From: Echinarachnius parma
Taxonomy: Eukaryota; Echinodermata; Echinoidea; Clypeasteroida; Echinarachniidae
Length of the DNA stretch: 64,000 bases
Assembly (NCBI GenBank): GCA_037951105.1
Contig: JBAMJV010003140.1
Location: forward strand, 1-64,000
Direction of reading: 5' to 3'
This document shows positions 33,375 through 43,744 of the stretch, in pieces. Below the pieces are notes generated by a model. It was not told where the DNA came from. It made no database searches and saw only the letters and a program-made list of their open reading frames with translations. How positions within the stretch are numbered: position 1 is the stretch's first letter; each line of letters begins with the position of its first letter. Position numbers and translations under genes: made by a program.

Positions 33375-34375
33375 TCTTATCCACTCAAAATGAACGTGTA
33401 TAGCTAACCTTCTGCTTTGCATCAAATAATGCCCACGGCCAACTCCACTGCAGGCCAAGAGGCCAGTGAGTATAACTCCACATCAAAGCCCCCCCCCCCT
33501 CCACCCTACCCTACATCCCCTACCCCTGACAGTTGTGTAGTGTACCAGGGGGTAAACCAACATGCAAGGGACGTGGACGATGGGTGGGTGGCGGTGGTGG
33601 CACGCAACCGTTGAATTTAGTTAACTCAAAATTGACGTGACTAGGATAAAAGTAAAACCAACTTAAATGCTTTTGACCCAATAAAAGCTTTCAGTTAAAG
33701 TGAATAATGGTGTATTTATGGTCAACCAATAATAGGTGGCGAAGGTGATTGAGCAAAACTGCACACGACCACCAAAGCTACTTTAAATCTTCCCTTGTCC
33801 TATATACCTGCCTAACCTTCAACCCCAGTCTTGGTCAGCCTTCTAACCAGTAGCATCACACATGGGGAGTAATAATTTTATTATTATGTTTTTGTTGGGG
33901 AAGGGGGTGGTAAGGCGCATCCGAAGTGTTTGTATAATCCACTCGAAGTTGACGTGACTCGCAAGGAAATGGGATGTGGCTGTGAGCATAACATTGTATA
34001 CAGCGCGAACACCCTCTTGCTCAACTACTGTAAACAGAGTCCCGTCTTATCCAATTAATATACAGCACCTCAACCCAAACCTTCGACTAGTGGCGAATCC
34101 AAGATCTGGGTGGAGAGTGTGAGGTGTTAAGGGTGGTGCTCAATACGGATATCAAACTAAGGGAAATCGATGATTGAGAGTAGCCTATACAGAATTACCT
34201 TTTAGCTTCTTCACATCTTCACTCTTTACCGTAACCTCGGTCTTCCTAACCAGGATAAACTTTAGTGAAGAATATTTGCCGAGGGGGGGGGGGGGGGGGG
34301 GGGGGGGGTAGGGGGGTGGGGGGTTGTTTAATCCACTCGAAGTTTATGTGACTAGCGAGGAAAGGGGATGTGACT
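33375..34375. repeat. Degenerate long tandem repeat, ~240-390-base spacing
   Basis: The landmark ATCCACTCGAAGTTGACGTG, with variants, recurs near 33377, 33618, 33934 and 34324. The last two are followed by AAGGAAATGGGATGTG-like sequence and preceded by CTTCCTAACCAG-like sequence and G-rich DNA. A ~26-base poly(G) tract lies at 34282-34308. Confidence 0.6.
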
Positions 34376-34736
34376 TGGAACATTTCTACGTAAGTTGTAA
34401 GATTATCTTTACTATATACTTGAAATTCCAAACACACTTTCCCTCGTCCTATCTTCCCCGCTTTCAACAAAAACAGCAACAACAAACAACAACATCATAG
34501 GGGGACGACGAAACGGCGTTCCTTTTTCTCATCCAGGCTCTCTTTTGTTTTATTCATTTTCTGAGGGGGCTTACGATTATTAGTTTTGATTTAGGACACG
34601 TGCTTTTCTTTCGGAGGCAGTACATTTTGCAGCCGACCATCTTACTTTTCAGGACCCACCTCAACTAATGGCTCTAGTACTCCACACGTTTTTACTATAG
34701 CCTTTGTATGTAAATCACACTTCTGTTCCATTTTGA

Positions 34737-35921
34737 GAAAACCTATTTTCCTTTGAGAAATTCATAGCACAATGGCTAATGAGCGACATGAGCGTGTCGA
34801 TTGACCAATCGCAGTTCGGGAATAGGAAAGGCTACTCAACAGCGCATTACCTAATAGATATCCTGAATTCGATTTGCCGAAATGCTGACAAAGTGAAGAC
34901 CGTGTCTACACTCGTAGCAACTGATTTTAGCAAAGCTTTTGACAGGATCGACCACCGAATCGCGATTGAGAAGTTGCTTGCCATGAATGTGTCTCCGTCT
35001 CTTGTCGCATGGATATCCAGTTTCCTGTCAAACCGTGAGCAGTGCGTGCGTTACATGTCGGAGCACTCACAGTGGGAGAAGATCACCGCCGGAGCTCCAC
35101 AAGGAACACGACTAGAACCCTTGCTTTTCCTCTGCATGGTCAACGATGCATGCCGTGACAGCCCATGCTGGAAGTATGTGGACGACATGACACTGTTGGA
35201 GTGCAGAAAGGCAATAGCTCCACCAACAATACAAACTCATGTAAATGAACTAGAAATGTGGACCCAACAAAACAAAATGAAACTCAACCCAAATAAATGT
35301 GTTGTAATGAATGTACAGTTCGTGAGAACGGCAACAGTAGCACCCAAGATAACAATAGGCAATAATGAATTGAATGAAGTGTCAGTAGTCAAACTACTAG
35401 GAGTACTAGTCCAAAACGACCTGAAATGGTCCAGTCAAGTAACCGAAATCGTCAAGCGAGCAAGCATGAGACTTCATATGCTCCGCATTCTGAAGGGTTT
35501 CAAACTTCCTGCAGAAGATTTGCTGGTTGTTTATTGCTCATATGTGCGGCCTGTTGTAGAATATTGTGCGCCTGTTTGGCATTCTGGCCTAACTGAACAA
35601 CAGACGACGCATATTGAGAGAATCCAGAAAAGAGCTTGTCGCCTCATGCTTGGTTCGCAGTACAATACCTATGTAGATGCATTAGCTACATTAGGCCTCC
35701 CGTCTCTGTCTGCCCGGAGAGAGAAATTGTGCTTAAATTTGACAAAGGGATTAACAAAGCCTTCTTCTCCATTCAACCAATGGCTTCCTCCCTCACGTGC
35801 CTCATTGAGCTCCCGCACACTCCGCAATGGCCAGGACTATTCGGAGGTCTTTTGTAGGACCGAGAGATACAAGAAAAGTGCCCTGCCATACCTCATACGG
35901 CTATTGAATGCAAACTCATAA
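34737..35921 (+). pseudogene. Non-LTR retrotransposon reverse transcriptase, 5'-truncated
   Basis: From the ATG at 34779 the frame is open for 380 codons. Homology begins slightly upstream (FEKFIAQWL, after a TGA at 34734), so the ATG is only the first remaining Met. RT landmarks by residue: QFGNRKG 12-18; motif A ATDFSKAFD 47-55, with the catalytic Asp at 49; motif B GAPQGTRLEPLLF 105-117, where the usual Gly is Glu; motif C YVDD 133-136; LNPNKC 169-174; LLGVLVQNDLKW 206-217. Then come the C-terminal VRPVVEYCAPVWH (256-268), ERIQKRA and CRTERYKKSALPYLIRLL blocks typical of CR1/Jockey-group elements. The 5' UTR, any ORF1 and the endonuclease domain are missing, as expected of a 5'-truncated insertion. 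Clade assignment within the CR1/Jockey group is uncertain. Confidence 0.92.
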
Positions 35922-36790
35922 TTCACTCATAAAACACTTGTATTTTGTTAAGGAAACATATTGTGTGATACCACCAGACGTTTTGACTCACTGTATTCGG
36001 ATTTGACTTTTATAAATGAAGATGTTACATCTTTTTAATTTCCTCTTCTGCCCTGAACACTACCATTATTATAGCCCGCAAGTCCACCATAATTTACTTA
36101 GTGACTTGTACTTTACGACTTGTAGTTACGACCATTGAAGTATGATAAAAACCATTATCTCGGTGCAATATGTTATACCCTTCAATTTTTATGTTTATAA
36201 ATAGGATCCGTATTATATGCATACATTTTGTTTGTTAATAGTTTTTGTATTTTATTAATATTATTTATATTGAAATATTATCATAGATTTATTTATTGTA
36301 TACACTATGCTCAGATATGTGTTATATACCCACTATCTTATATTAATTACCCCGCTTACAATTTTGATATACTTTATTATTATATATCTCCATCATTCAT
36401 TATGGTTTACCCTTTATTGGCTTCCATTGCCATGATTGCCTTATTCATTATGACGTCCATTCATTTTTGTTTTTGTTTTGTATTTAATTCCTTAAAAGAT
36501 TGTAAGAATTTGCATAATTTTCAATTAATTTTTTCCTTATACATTTTATTTTCAATTAAATTTAAATCTAATCAATTAAACATTAATTTATTATTGGAAT
36601 GATATAACAGGAAATAGTTTCAAAATTTAATCATTTTATATTATGTACACTTGTATATTTATATATTTGTAATGTGCTCTTTTAAGTTAATGTGTTTTAA
36701 ATGTATATTCATTGTAAATTGTACTCAATTCAACCTGTTGGCTGCCATGTACAATATTTTATACCGCAATAAATAAAATAAATAAATAAA
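35922..36790 (+). mobile_element. Retrotransposon 3' UTR and AATAAA-repeat tail
   Basis: AT-rich DNA following the RT stop, ending in GCAATAAATAAAATAAATAA-type repeats at about 36767-36790. Short A-rich microsatellite tails mark the 3' end of CR1/L2/Jockey-type elements. The 124-codon ORF here is AT-bias noise. Confidence 0.7.
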
Positions 36791-37801
36791 ATGTATTATT
36801 GCGGCATAATCTTACTGCTTTAGCCTTCAGCCTTCCTCTTTTCAAAAATGAAATGCCCGAATGTTTACATTAAAAACAAAAACAAATGTTGGGGCCTGAG
36901 GGCTCAGCAACCCCGTCTATAGTACGCCTATGCCATTGGCGACATTATTATGTTGTCAGGTGCACCCATATTTATTGTACTTTTTGTCAACAAGCAAATT
37001 AATACATGAACGAATTAAAATAAATGTATAGAGTATGGTATATTCAGCACTCTTATTTTCATATTCCATCTGCACCCAACATCTCATTCCATTTATTCTA
37101 AGTTTTAACAGTTGAAACGTACTACTTTTTGTTCAGGGACCATCATTATCTCAAGCCCTGCTTACAATGGTCCCGTATCACTTACTCTGATTAATGGAAA
37201 TTCAACCATAATAATTTATGAATTATTGTTAATTTTTTTTTCTTAAATGATGTTTATCTCCATTCATATTGGAAACTTTACTTTTATGTAAATCAATTTA
37301 TTAGTTAAAGATGTTAATTTTTTTTATATTCAATGAATGTATTTCTTTATTATGGGTATAATTATTTGTATCATGAGATTATTTTGAAGAAAAAAAACAT
37401 GAATCAAAATCAAATAAAATCAAATAAAAACTATTTTTGATACTCAGTCGTTAAAGGGGTAGTACAGTTTTGGTAAGGCTGAACTTTAGTAACCAAAACT
37501 TTCACAGTAACATTACAAACTAATATTTATAACCCCACCATGCTCGAAAGGTATACCAAAATACAAACGACTAAGTAAAAAGCCTGTTATCATTCAAAAA
37601 GCGCCATTAAAACACAAGAGGGCGCTTTCTAATAAGGCATTGGTTTCAACCATTTTTCATACAAAATTATGCATGTGATGTTTTGTTGAAATAATGATTA
37701 AATAGAGAGAAATTTTTGAAAAAGTGTAAGCATTTTTTAAATTTTTTCAAAAAAAATCATCGTATTTATTTGGGGCCCAAATAAATACAATCGGATATAT
37801 T

Positions 37802-38397
37802 AAGCAAATAATTACCGTTGGTGAAGGTGATGGGACAAACTATCACTTCCGAGGCGATCTGGATGTAGCTATCTTTCCGAAGCGAAGCTGAGGAAAGATA
37901 GCGTATACATTCAGATCGCCATCGCCTGAAACCAAAAGGTGATTATTTGCTTTATATTCCACATCAATTATTTTGATCACAAACGACCTATAACAAACAC
38001 AAAGGGCTAACAAGTTTGGAGTATTGAGCAATTGATCGAGTCTTTTATTTTAATTTCGTCAATCCTGCACATGAACAAGATTTATGATTAAAAGTCAAAG
38101 ACGCTCATACCATTGTCTATTAAGCGTAGACGCGCGTAAACGTTGCGCACCAGCGCGCTACCTTTCTGCGCACTAACGCGCGCACGCGTACTTGCGTGCG
38201 AACAATTGAAGATAGTACACAGTGCAAAGCACTTTCACCGAAGATAGTAGTGAGTGCAACGCACTTTCACCCAAGATAGTACACAGTGTAACGAACTTTT
38301 CTTCTCCCATCAATGATGGGCGAAACTATATTTCCTCACGTGATTAACTTTTGACCAATCGTAGAACAAGATTCTTAGTATGTGGAATATAATTATA
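37802..38397. mobile_element. Insertion with ~150-base hairpin inside family A
   Basis: Begins AAGCAAATAATTACC, mirrored at 37937-37952 by GGTGATTATTTGCTT. Between them, GGCGATCTGGATGTAGC and GCTATCTTTCC pair with GGAAAGATAGC and ATTCAGATCGCC. Further right, ATATTCCACAT (about 37955) recurs inverted as ATGTGGAATAT (about 38381), which may be the true ends. It also holds CGCG-rich DNA (38130-38200) and the small hairpin repeats at 38209-38301. Confidence 0.6.
38209..38301. repeat. Three ~31-base units with triloop hairpins
   Basis: Units GAAGATAGTACACAGTGC and on. Each contains a small palindrome: AGTGC-AAA-GCACT (38221-38233), AGTGC-AAC-GCACT (38253-38265) and a decayed third. Confidence 0.75.
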
Positions 38398-39135
38398 ATT
38401 ATTTCAGCCATTTCTGAACCGATTTTGACCAAATAAAGTTTATTCTGTCATTAAAATTGCATGTTCTTTCAAATTCGACACTCAGTTTTTCATTACCTCA
38501 CGACAAAATTGTGTTGTGCAGCGCCCTCTCTACCAAAACTGAACTACCCCTAACCTCGCCACCTCACACGTCGTTTATCCCCGCCACTCGATAGTCAATT
38601 CGCGTGTGCGAATGTTTGATATGTATCACTTTCACGTGACGCACCCGAAAAGTCGTTGTTTTGTTTACTGTAGCACGACCCACAGCGCGCAGCACCACTG
38701 TGCTTGGGAAATGTATACCACGACGTTAATGTATACGCATATACCGTACCTGCATGCTTCTACGAACATCTAACATGGTATACATCTGGTATTAATTAAA
38801 TATTTACGATACAAACTCGTTGTTCTAACTGACTATTTGTGTCTACTTTGTCATTAAACGCATATTTATAATTAAACACAACTTTACAATTGAATGCAGT
38901 CAACCGTCCATTACATGAAGAGAAGTGGCGTTTGATTTCAAACGAACCTCTGCGCTAGCTAGTCGATCAAACTGTGTGTTTGAAGCGGGATTATATTAAT
39001 TAATTTTCATTGATTGTACACATTTTTATATCGAGATCTTGAGAAGTTAAATAACGGACCAATAACAATGACTGTTGAAAATGTGCAAGAAATTGTAATT
39101 TTCTTATTTTCGATGTTTATTTTGTGTGTCTATAG

Positions 39136-39237
39136 GAGGTTTAAATACCGAAGACAATGATCTGATTTTCAACACGACCAGAAAGAGCAGTAAAATACCG
39201 TTCGTTTTTGTGGAGACATTAGTTCAAATCTATATTG
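39136..39237 (+). CDS. Candidate internal coding exon, unrecognised
   Basis: A T-rich tract ending TGTGTGTCTATAG (39124-39135) precedes 102 bases, followed by a strong donor, ATTG then GTAAGTGAAA. Two frames are closed by stops. The third is open throughout and reads GLNTEDNDLIFNTTRKSSKI, then a hydrophobic PFVFVETLVQIYI. I do not recognise the family. Supporting it are the two splice sites, a single open frame and non-repetitive sequence. Against it are its short length, AT-rich composition and lack of neighbouring exons. Confidence 0.3.
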
Positions 39238-39514
39238 GTAAGTGAAATTGATGTTTTCTAATAATGTGTATGTTTGATGTCGTATAGAGATCTATTTCTG
39301 TTTTGCGTGGATGTTTTTATTAATTTGTGTTAATGCTTTTGCCGTATTTTGTGTATGTATTATTGTGCCACACCTTATTGTCTATGTCTGTGTTTTAATG
39401 AGTGTCTGCTAGTTTTGTATATTGAAAAAAGTAGCTGTACTAAAAAATCATTCATTCATTGGTGATTAATTGTACTTTTGTCGAATTTTTAAAGGGCAAT
39501 CAGAACACATTGTA

Positions 39515-39708
39515 TACAATAGACCGCTTCTGTAATGTATGCAAATAATATGCGCATGACGTCAGCCTCCCCGTCATCAAGCTTAACAATAGTAACTAAG
39601 TCCGGCAAGCTAGCTTGCCGGACATGGTTACTTTTGTTAAGCTTGCCGACGGAGAGTCTGACGTCATACGCATATTATTTGCATACATTACAGAAGCGGT
39701 CTATTGTA
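39515..39708. mobile_element. Foldback family F, copy 1
   Basis: A 194-base near-perfect inverted repeat centred between 39611 and 39612, from TACAATAGACCGCTTCTGTA to its mirror. The centre TCCGGCAAGCTAGCTTGCCG is palindromic with no loop. Arms contain ATGTATGCAAATAATATGCG (an octamer-like ATGCAAAT core), TGACGTCA and AAGCTTAACAATAG. Copy 2 is at 62988-63177. Confidence 0.9.
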
Positions 39709-39794
39709 CAGCAGGGATTATTACAAAAACCTTGTCTCAACCTTGACTGTACAACGCGGTAACATCAGTATCAGGTCGGGTAAACAGAACATTT

Positions 39795-40175
39795 ACAACA
39801 ACAACAACAACAACACAAACAACAGCAACACAAATCTAGATAAAGATCGGATCTTGGTCGGATTTCTTTTAAAAAGAACAACAAGCACATCAGTAGCAAC
39901 AACAGCAACAACAACGACAGCAACAACAACAAGAACAACGACAGCAACAACAACAAGAACAACTACAATCCTATCATAATGAAATCAGGACAAGACAATG
40001 ACGAGTACAATAAATTCTATCATAATGCGGTCGAAAAGATGTCGAGTTTATTCAAGCATTTCGAATATTTCTTAGGCATAATAAGAACATCATCAGCAAC
40101 AACAGCAACAACAACAACAAAACAAGGACAATAACAACAACAACAACACCAACAATAACAACAACAGCAACTACA
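39795..40175 (+). repeat. CAA/CAG-type trinucleotide arrays
   Basis: Two ACAACAACAGCAACA-rich blocks (about 39795-39962 and 40090-40175) separated by unique sequence, including a duplicated AACAACAAGAACAACGACAG unit. Thr/Asn and Leu-rich ORFs are artefacts. Confidence 0.9.
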
Positions 40176-40431
40176 ACAACAACGGAACCTCTTTATCAAC
40201 GTCGGCGGCCATCAAGCATGGGTTTATGGACGATCGGTACTGACATAAGTAGCATCAGCCGCCCAGGTGAATTAGCCGCCTCTAGTCAATGGGGCGGGTC
40301 AAGAGCTGTATTGCACCTGAGGGCCGCTGCTTCAGACCTTGAGAGACCGCACTTCTCTGATTGATAGAAGAAGAAGGGGGGCAAGTGCATCCTCCCCCTT
40401 CCCTCTTCATCTTCATCCCGTTTCTATAATT

Positions 40432-40695
40432 ATGAACTTATTAACTTAGTTCCCAAAGGCGCTAAACCCACTTTCCATACAAATTGAGTTAACATAATAT
40501 CAGTACGTTAATGAACCAAGGAGCTATCTATATATAATTCCAAATTTTAGGACAAAATACCCAATCAAAATCAAAATATGTAATGTTCCATTTTAAAATT
40601 ATCCTAGGCATGACTGTACATAGTTGGACAAAGAAACATGTTTTTCTCCAAAGTTGAAAAGTGGATTTAGCGCCTTTTGGAATTAATCTCTTCAT
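40432..40695. mobile_element. MITE family K copy 2
   Basis: The left end ATGAACTTATTAACTTAGTTCC and the right end GGAATTAATCTCTTCAT, with inner AAAGGCGCTAAACCCACTTT against AAGTGGATTTAGCGCCTTTT. The core has AAATATGTAATGTTCCATTT and a GTTGGACAAAGAAAC segment as in the other copies. Confidence 0.75.
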
Positions 40696-40892
40696 TATAT
40701 CCCCATCTCTCTTTCTCATTCACTAACTCACCATCTTCTTATCTGAGTACTGTATTTGGTCCTGCCAATCAAATTTATTGATTATATTTTGGCATTGTAT
40801 AACAGAAAGAAATAGTGAATAAATTCAAACATATCAGAAAACTTACTAGCATGAGCATTGAAAATGATTTCGAGGAAGGACCGTCGTCATAA

Positions 40893-40963
40893 CAGCTTAG
40901 ACTAGCTTAGAGGTCCGGTCTAGAAATCCGGGGGTCTCGGGTTCGATTCCCCTGGAAGCCTGC
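40893..40963 (+). tRNA. tRNA-Ser(AGA)-like relic or SINE head
   Basis: Contains CCGGT-CTAGAAA-TCCGG, an anticodon-arm look-alike with AGA in the anticodon position, then GGTCTCGG and GGTTCGATTCC, a close match to the Pol III B box (GGTTCGANTCC). A tRNA-Ser anticodon loop reads CTAGAAA. The T-arm pairs poorly and the acceptor stem and D-arm are not convincing, so it is a pseudo-tRNA or the 5' head of a tRNA-derived SINE, not a working gene. Confidence 0.5.
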
Positions 40964-41019
40964 AACAATTCACTATGAAAATTCCAGCTAACGCCAGATC
41001 AGCAAATTTTGATTGGACA

Positions 41020-41330
41020 TTAAGACGAATAATTTGTTGAGATCACATTCTTCATTCACAAGAAAAGAATGTGAACTAATTTATTAAAAAACATCTGGAA
41101 AGTTTAATAGTGCTTAAGGAAAACGTTCGTGAAATCATATTCTTCATTCTAAAGAAAAATATGTCGAAAGAAAATCTGATATCACATCAGAAAAGTTCAC
41201 GAATGTTCATAGAAAAAAAAGATACTCTTCGTTCTAGTGAAAAGATTGTCAAAAAAACTTTCTGAAACCACATCTGAAAAAAAAAATATATATAGTGCTT
41301 AAATAAAATACTCTCTTGAAATCATATACA
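41020..41330. repeat. Degenerate A-rich tandem repeat, ~110-base
   Basis: Diverged units share GAAATCATATTCTTCATTCT, AAAGAAAA and CACATCTGAAAA motifs (near 41035, 41130, 41220 and 41310). TAGTGCTTAA appears twice. Confidence 0.5.
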
Positions 41331-42149
41331 CCTCGCCCCAAAGAAAAGACCGTGCACGCAGTCTGCAAGATAATTGCATTGGGTGAAAACCATTGCCACG
41401 CATGTCGTATCGGACTACAGCGTTACGTGCGTTTCTGAAACAGAGATACCACGTGCTTAGTTACACGTCACACATCCTTGGGTAAATATTGGCGGGATCG
41501 AATTTGACGCGTGGCATTTTAAAAAAGGCGCGAGATTGAGATAACGGTTTGGGCTGTAATGTTAGCTATCCATTAGAGATCAAATACGAATAATATTTGG
41601 TTATAGCTTTCCCTTAAATATCAAATCTGTCAAAAATAGTACTAGTATTATGCCTCTCTATTGTGCCTTGTTTGTTTTTTGACTCGACAAAGACTATCAA
41701 AATAATGTAAAATATTAAATTAAATTTATATTTGAAGCTAGATCTACTGTTATAGTGACGTCATGCACACAATTGCAATATTTGGGATTCGAGCATAGTT
41801 GTATTCTTGTTAAATTAAGGGAAACCAAATCCATTACGTTTGTTTTTATTGTAAAAGTAAACTTATTCATATAATCAGAACACTAGATAGAGCAAACTCA
41901 GTAAGTATAACTCAAGTCGTGACGATATATTTGGCTTTGTTGGAATAGGCCCTGACATTCGCATTTCAAAAAACGGGAACGCATACATAATAGAAGATGA
42001 ATGTATGCGTTTGCAAATGGATATTAGTATATAAGTGTAAATAAAGAATTTAATGATTTTAGAGCTTATAGCCATAGACCCGATTTTAAACAGTCACATA
42101 ATTTGCTATATCTTATTATATGTACCTATAGTATAATTCATATTTTGCA

Positions 42150-42168
42150 AGAGAGAGAGAGAGAGAGT
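42150..42168 (+). repeat. Short GA repeat
   Basis: About nine GA units. Confidence 0.85.
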
Positions 42169-42276
42169 GAAATGATATTGAAAGCATTGTAACTCAAATA
42201 CTCGCTGAACGCTTCTTAAGCGAATACATTGTTCTAGAATGGCAAAGAATAAAAACATTTTAAAAACAAACATGTC

Positions 42277-42468
42277 ATGATGTTAAAAAACATAAAGCCT
42301 GACGCGACGAAAACACGGACTTGTGTTAATGGGGCAGTGTTATTAATTTCCCTTTTTTATGTTTTGTCGCTGGTCAACGGAAAAGATCACTTTAATTTTG
42401 AAATGGAATTAGACAAAGTATACTGTACATGTATAACATGTCTTCTGAAGGAAATTGCGCTCATTTGA
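42277..42468 (+). CDS. Small ORF with signal-peptide-like N terminus
   Basis: 63 codons. After a basic stretch (residues 4-16), a hydrophobic core AVLLISLFYVLSLVNG looks like a signal peptide, cleaved perhaps after VNG, followed by KDHFNFEMELDK. An AAA then GTATACTG could be a splice donor, in which case this is a first exon of a secreted protein. Not recognised. The length is within chance expectation for this DNA. Confidence 0.2.
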   Translation: MMLKNIKPDATKTRTCVNGAVLLISLFYVLSLVNGKDHFNFEMELDKVYCTCITCLLKEIALI

Positions 42469-42633
42469 GGGTACCAAAAAAAAAAGAACTATAATACAGT
42501 CGGAAATATACACCAAAATAATATTACAAAGCATATAATACGATTACACTTTGAAGAATCCCGCTTATCCCTAATTAATTTTTATTAAGGTGTTGTTATT
42601 TTTTACACGCAATTATTCAAAATACAACAAATC

Positions 42634-42647
42634 GTTACCATGGTAAC
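42634..42647. promoter_or_regulatory. Perfect palindromic RFX X-box
   Basis: GTTACCATGGTAAC fits the X-box consensus RYYNYYATRRNRAC at every position and is a perfect palindrome. RFX factors bind such sites upstream of ciliary genes. Lies 166 bases after the small secreted-like ORF. Confidence 0.45.
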
Positions 42648-43123
42648 AGTTGACTACTCTGGAAAAGGAACATTTTCATATCCACAAAATATACAGGCTT
42701 ATATCTATTGGAATTCGATTTGGAGATTGTAATGAAAAAACAACTCACATTCTCTCATTAATAGACGCATGCCTGCAAACATGCCGCTAATCATTGATGC
42801 TAGGCAAGTATATAAATTGATTTATTTTCAGAATTGATTATCATTGTTGGTATGTTAAAGCGAAAACAGACGAAATGGAAGCAAGCAGCGGAGTTTAATA
42901 TACCCTACTCATCAATTGCATTTGTCAATCATGATTTTAATCTCATATAAAAAGAAAATATGATATACCATTGTATATGCGCATATGAGTATTATATCCA
43001 ATAAACATTATTCCGTAAGATAATGGTGAGTAATTGTAGTCAAATACCCGATAAATGCAAAGGAGAAGAATGGTCCGGGATACATAATTCAATTAAGAAA
43101 ATACGAGACCACTTCACTGTGAG

Positions 43124-43137
43124 GTTGCTATGGCAAC
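43124..43137. promoter_or_regulatory. Second RFX X-box match
   Basis: GTTGCTATGGCAAC also fits RYYNYYATRRNRAC at every position, 490 bases from the first. Confidence 0.45.
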
Positions 43138-43537
43138 GCTAATGTGGGAGTTTTGCGCGACTGTAACGCAAACAAAACGGCAATGTAATCAAATTTATGA
43201 TCATGCGCATTCATCTTTCCAACTCTTTTAAAAACTAATGGTGGTTCTCCTTGCGGGCAAGACACATTTCGTATATCTTATCCGTCCATTGGGAGTCAAG
43301 ATCAAAGCTTTTAACAGTATATTTATTTTAATTGTTCCTCAAATTTGTAATTGAACATTAAATGTCATCAATACTATAGTTCTCCACCATAATGATTTTG
43401 TAAGAACAAATATACGATCATACATAAATGGCACAGTTGGTGATGTTAATCTGTTTGAAAAATGCATTTTGCCTTTCTGCCTACATCCATTTGCTACATC
43501 CATTTTCTTTTGTAACCATTGTATGGCTAATATGGTC

Positions 43538-43744
43538 ATAATACGCATGGTTTGCGGTTGCACCATGTGAGAGGGGAGTCCTTTTCAGGACTACACCAAC
43601 AGTCCTTTCTAGGACTACCAACAATCCTTTCTAGGACTACCACAGTCCTTTCTAGGACTATCCTAGAAAGAATACAATCAGTCCTTTTCAGGACTCACCA
43701 ATCCTCCCCTCTCACATGGTGCAACCGCAAACCACGCGTATTAT
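43538..43744. mobile_element. Foldback family G with internal hairpin array
   Basis: 207 bases. The arms ATAATACGCATGGTTTGCGG and GGTTGCACCATGTGAGAGGG are mirrored at the right end. The centre is an array of five 16-base mini-palindromes, AGTCC-six bases-GGACT (43577-43592, 43601-43616, 43623-43638, 43644-43659, 43680-43695). The loop is TTTTCA in the outer two and TTTCTA in the inner three. A solo arm exists at 790-842. Confidence 0.9.

Larger units (their letters stand above)
37455..38550 (+). mobile_element. MITE family A copy split by an insertion
   Basis: The left part (37455 to about 37801) starts AGGGGTAGTACAGTTTTGG after TTAA (37451-37454). The right part (about 38397-38550) resumes with ATTTCAGCCATTTCTGAACC and ends GAACTACCCC, where the right TTAA has decayed to TAA. 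Roughly 595 bases of foreign DNA separate them. Confidence 0.85.

Noticed and set aside
36228..36602. 124-codon hydrophobic ORF
   Set aside because: It lies in the AT-rich retrotransposon 3' UTR. The composition explains the hydrophobic residues.
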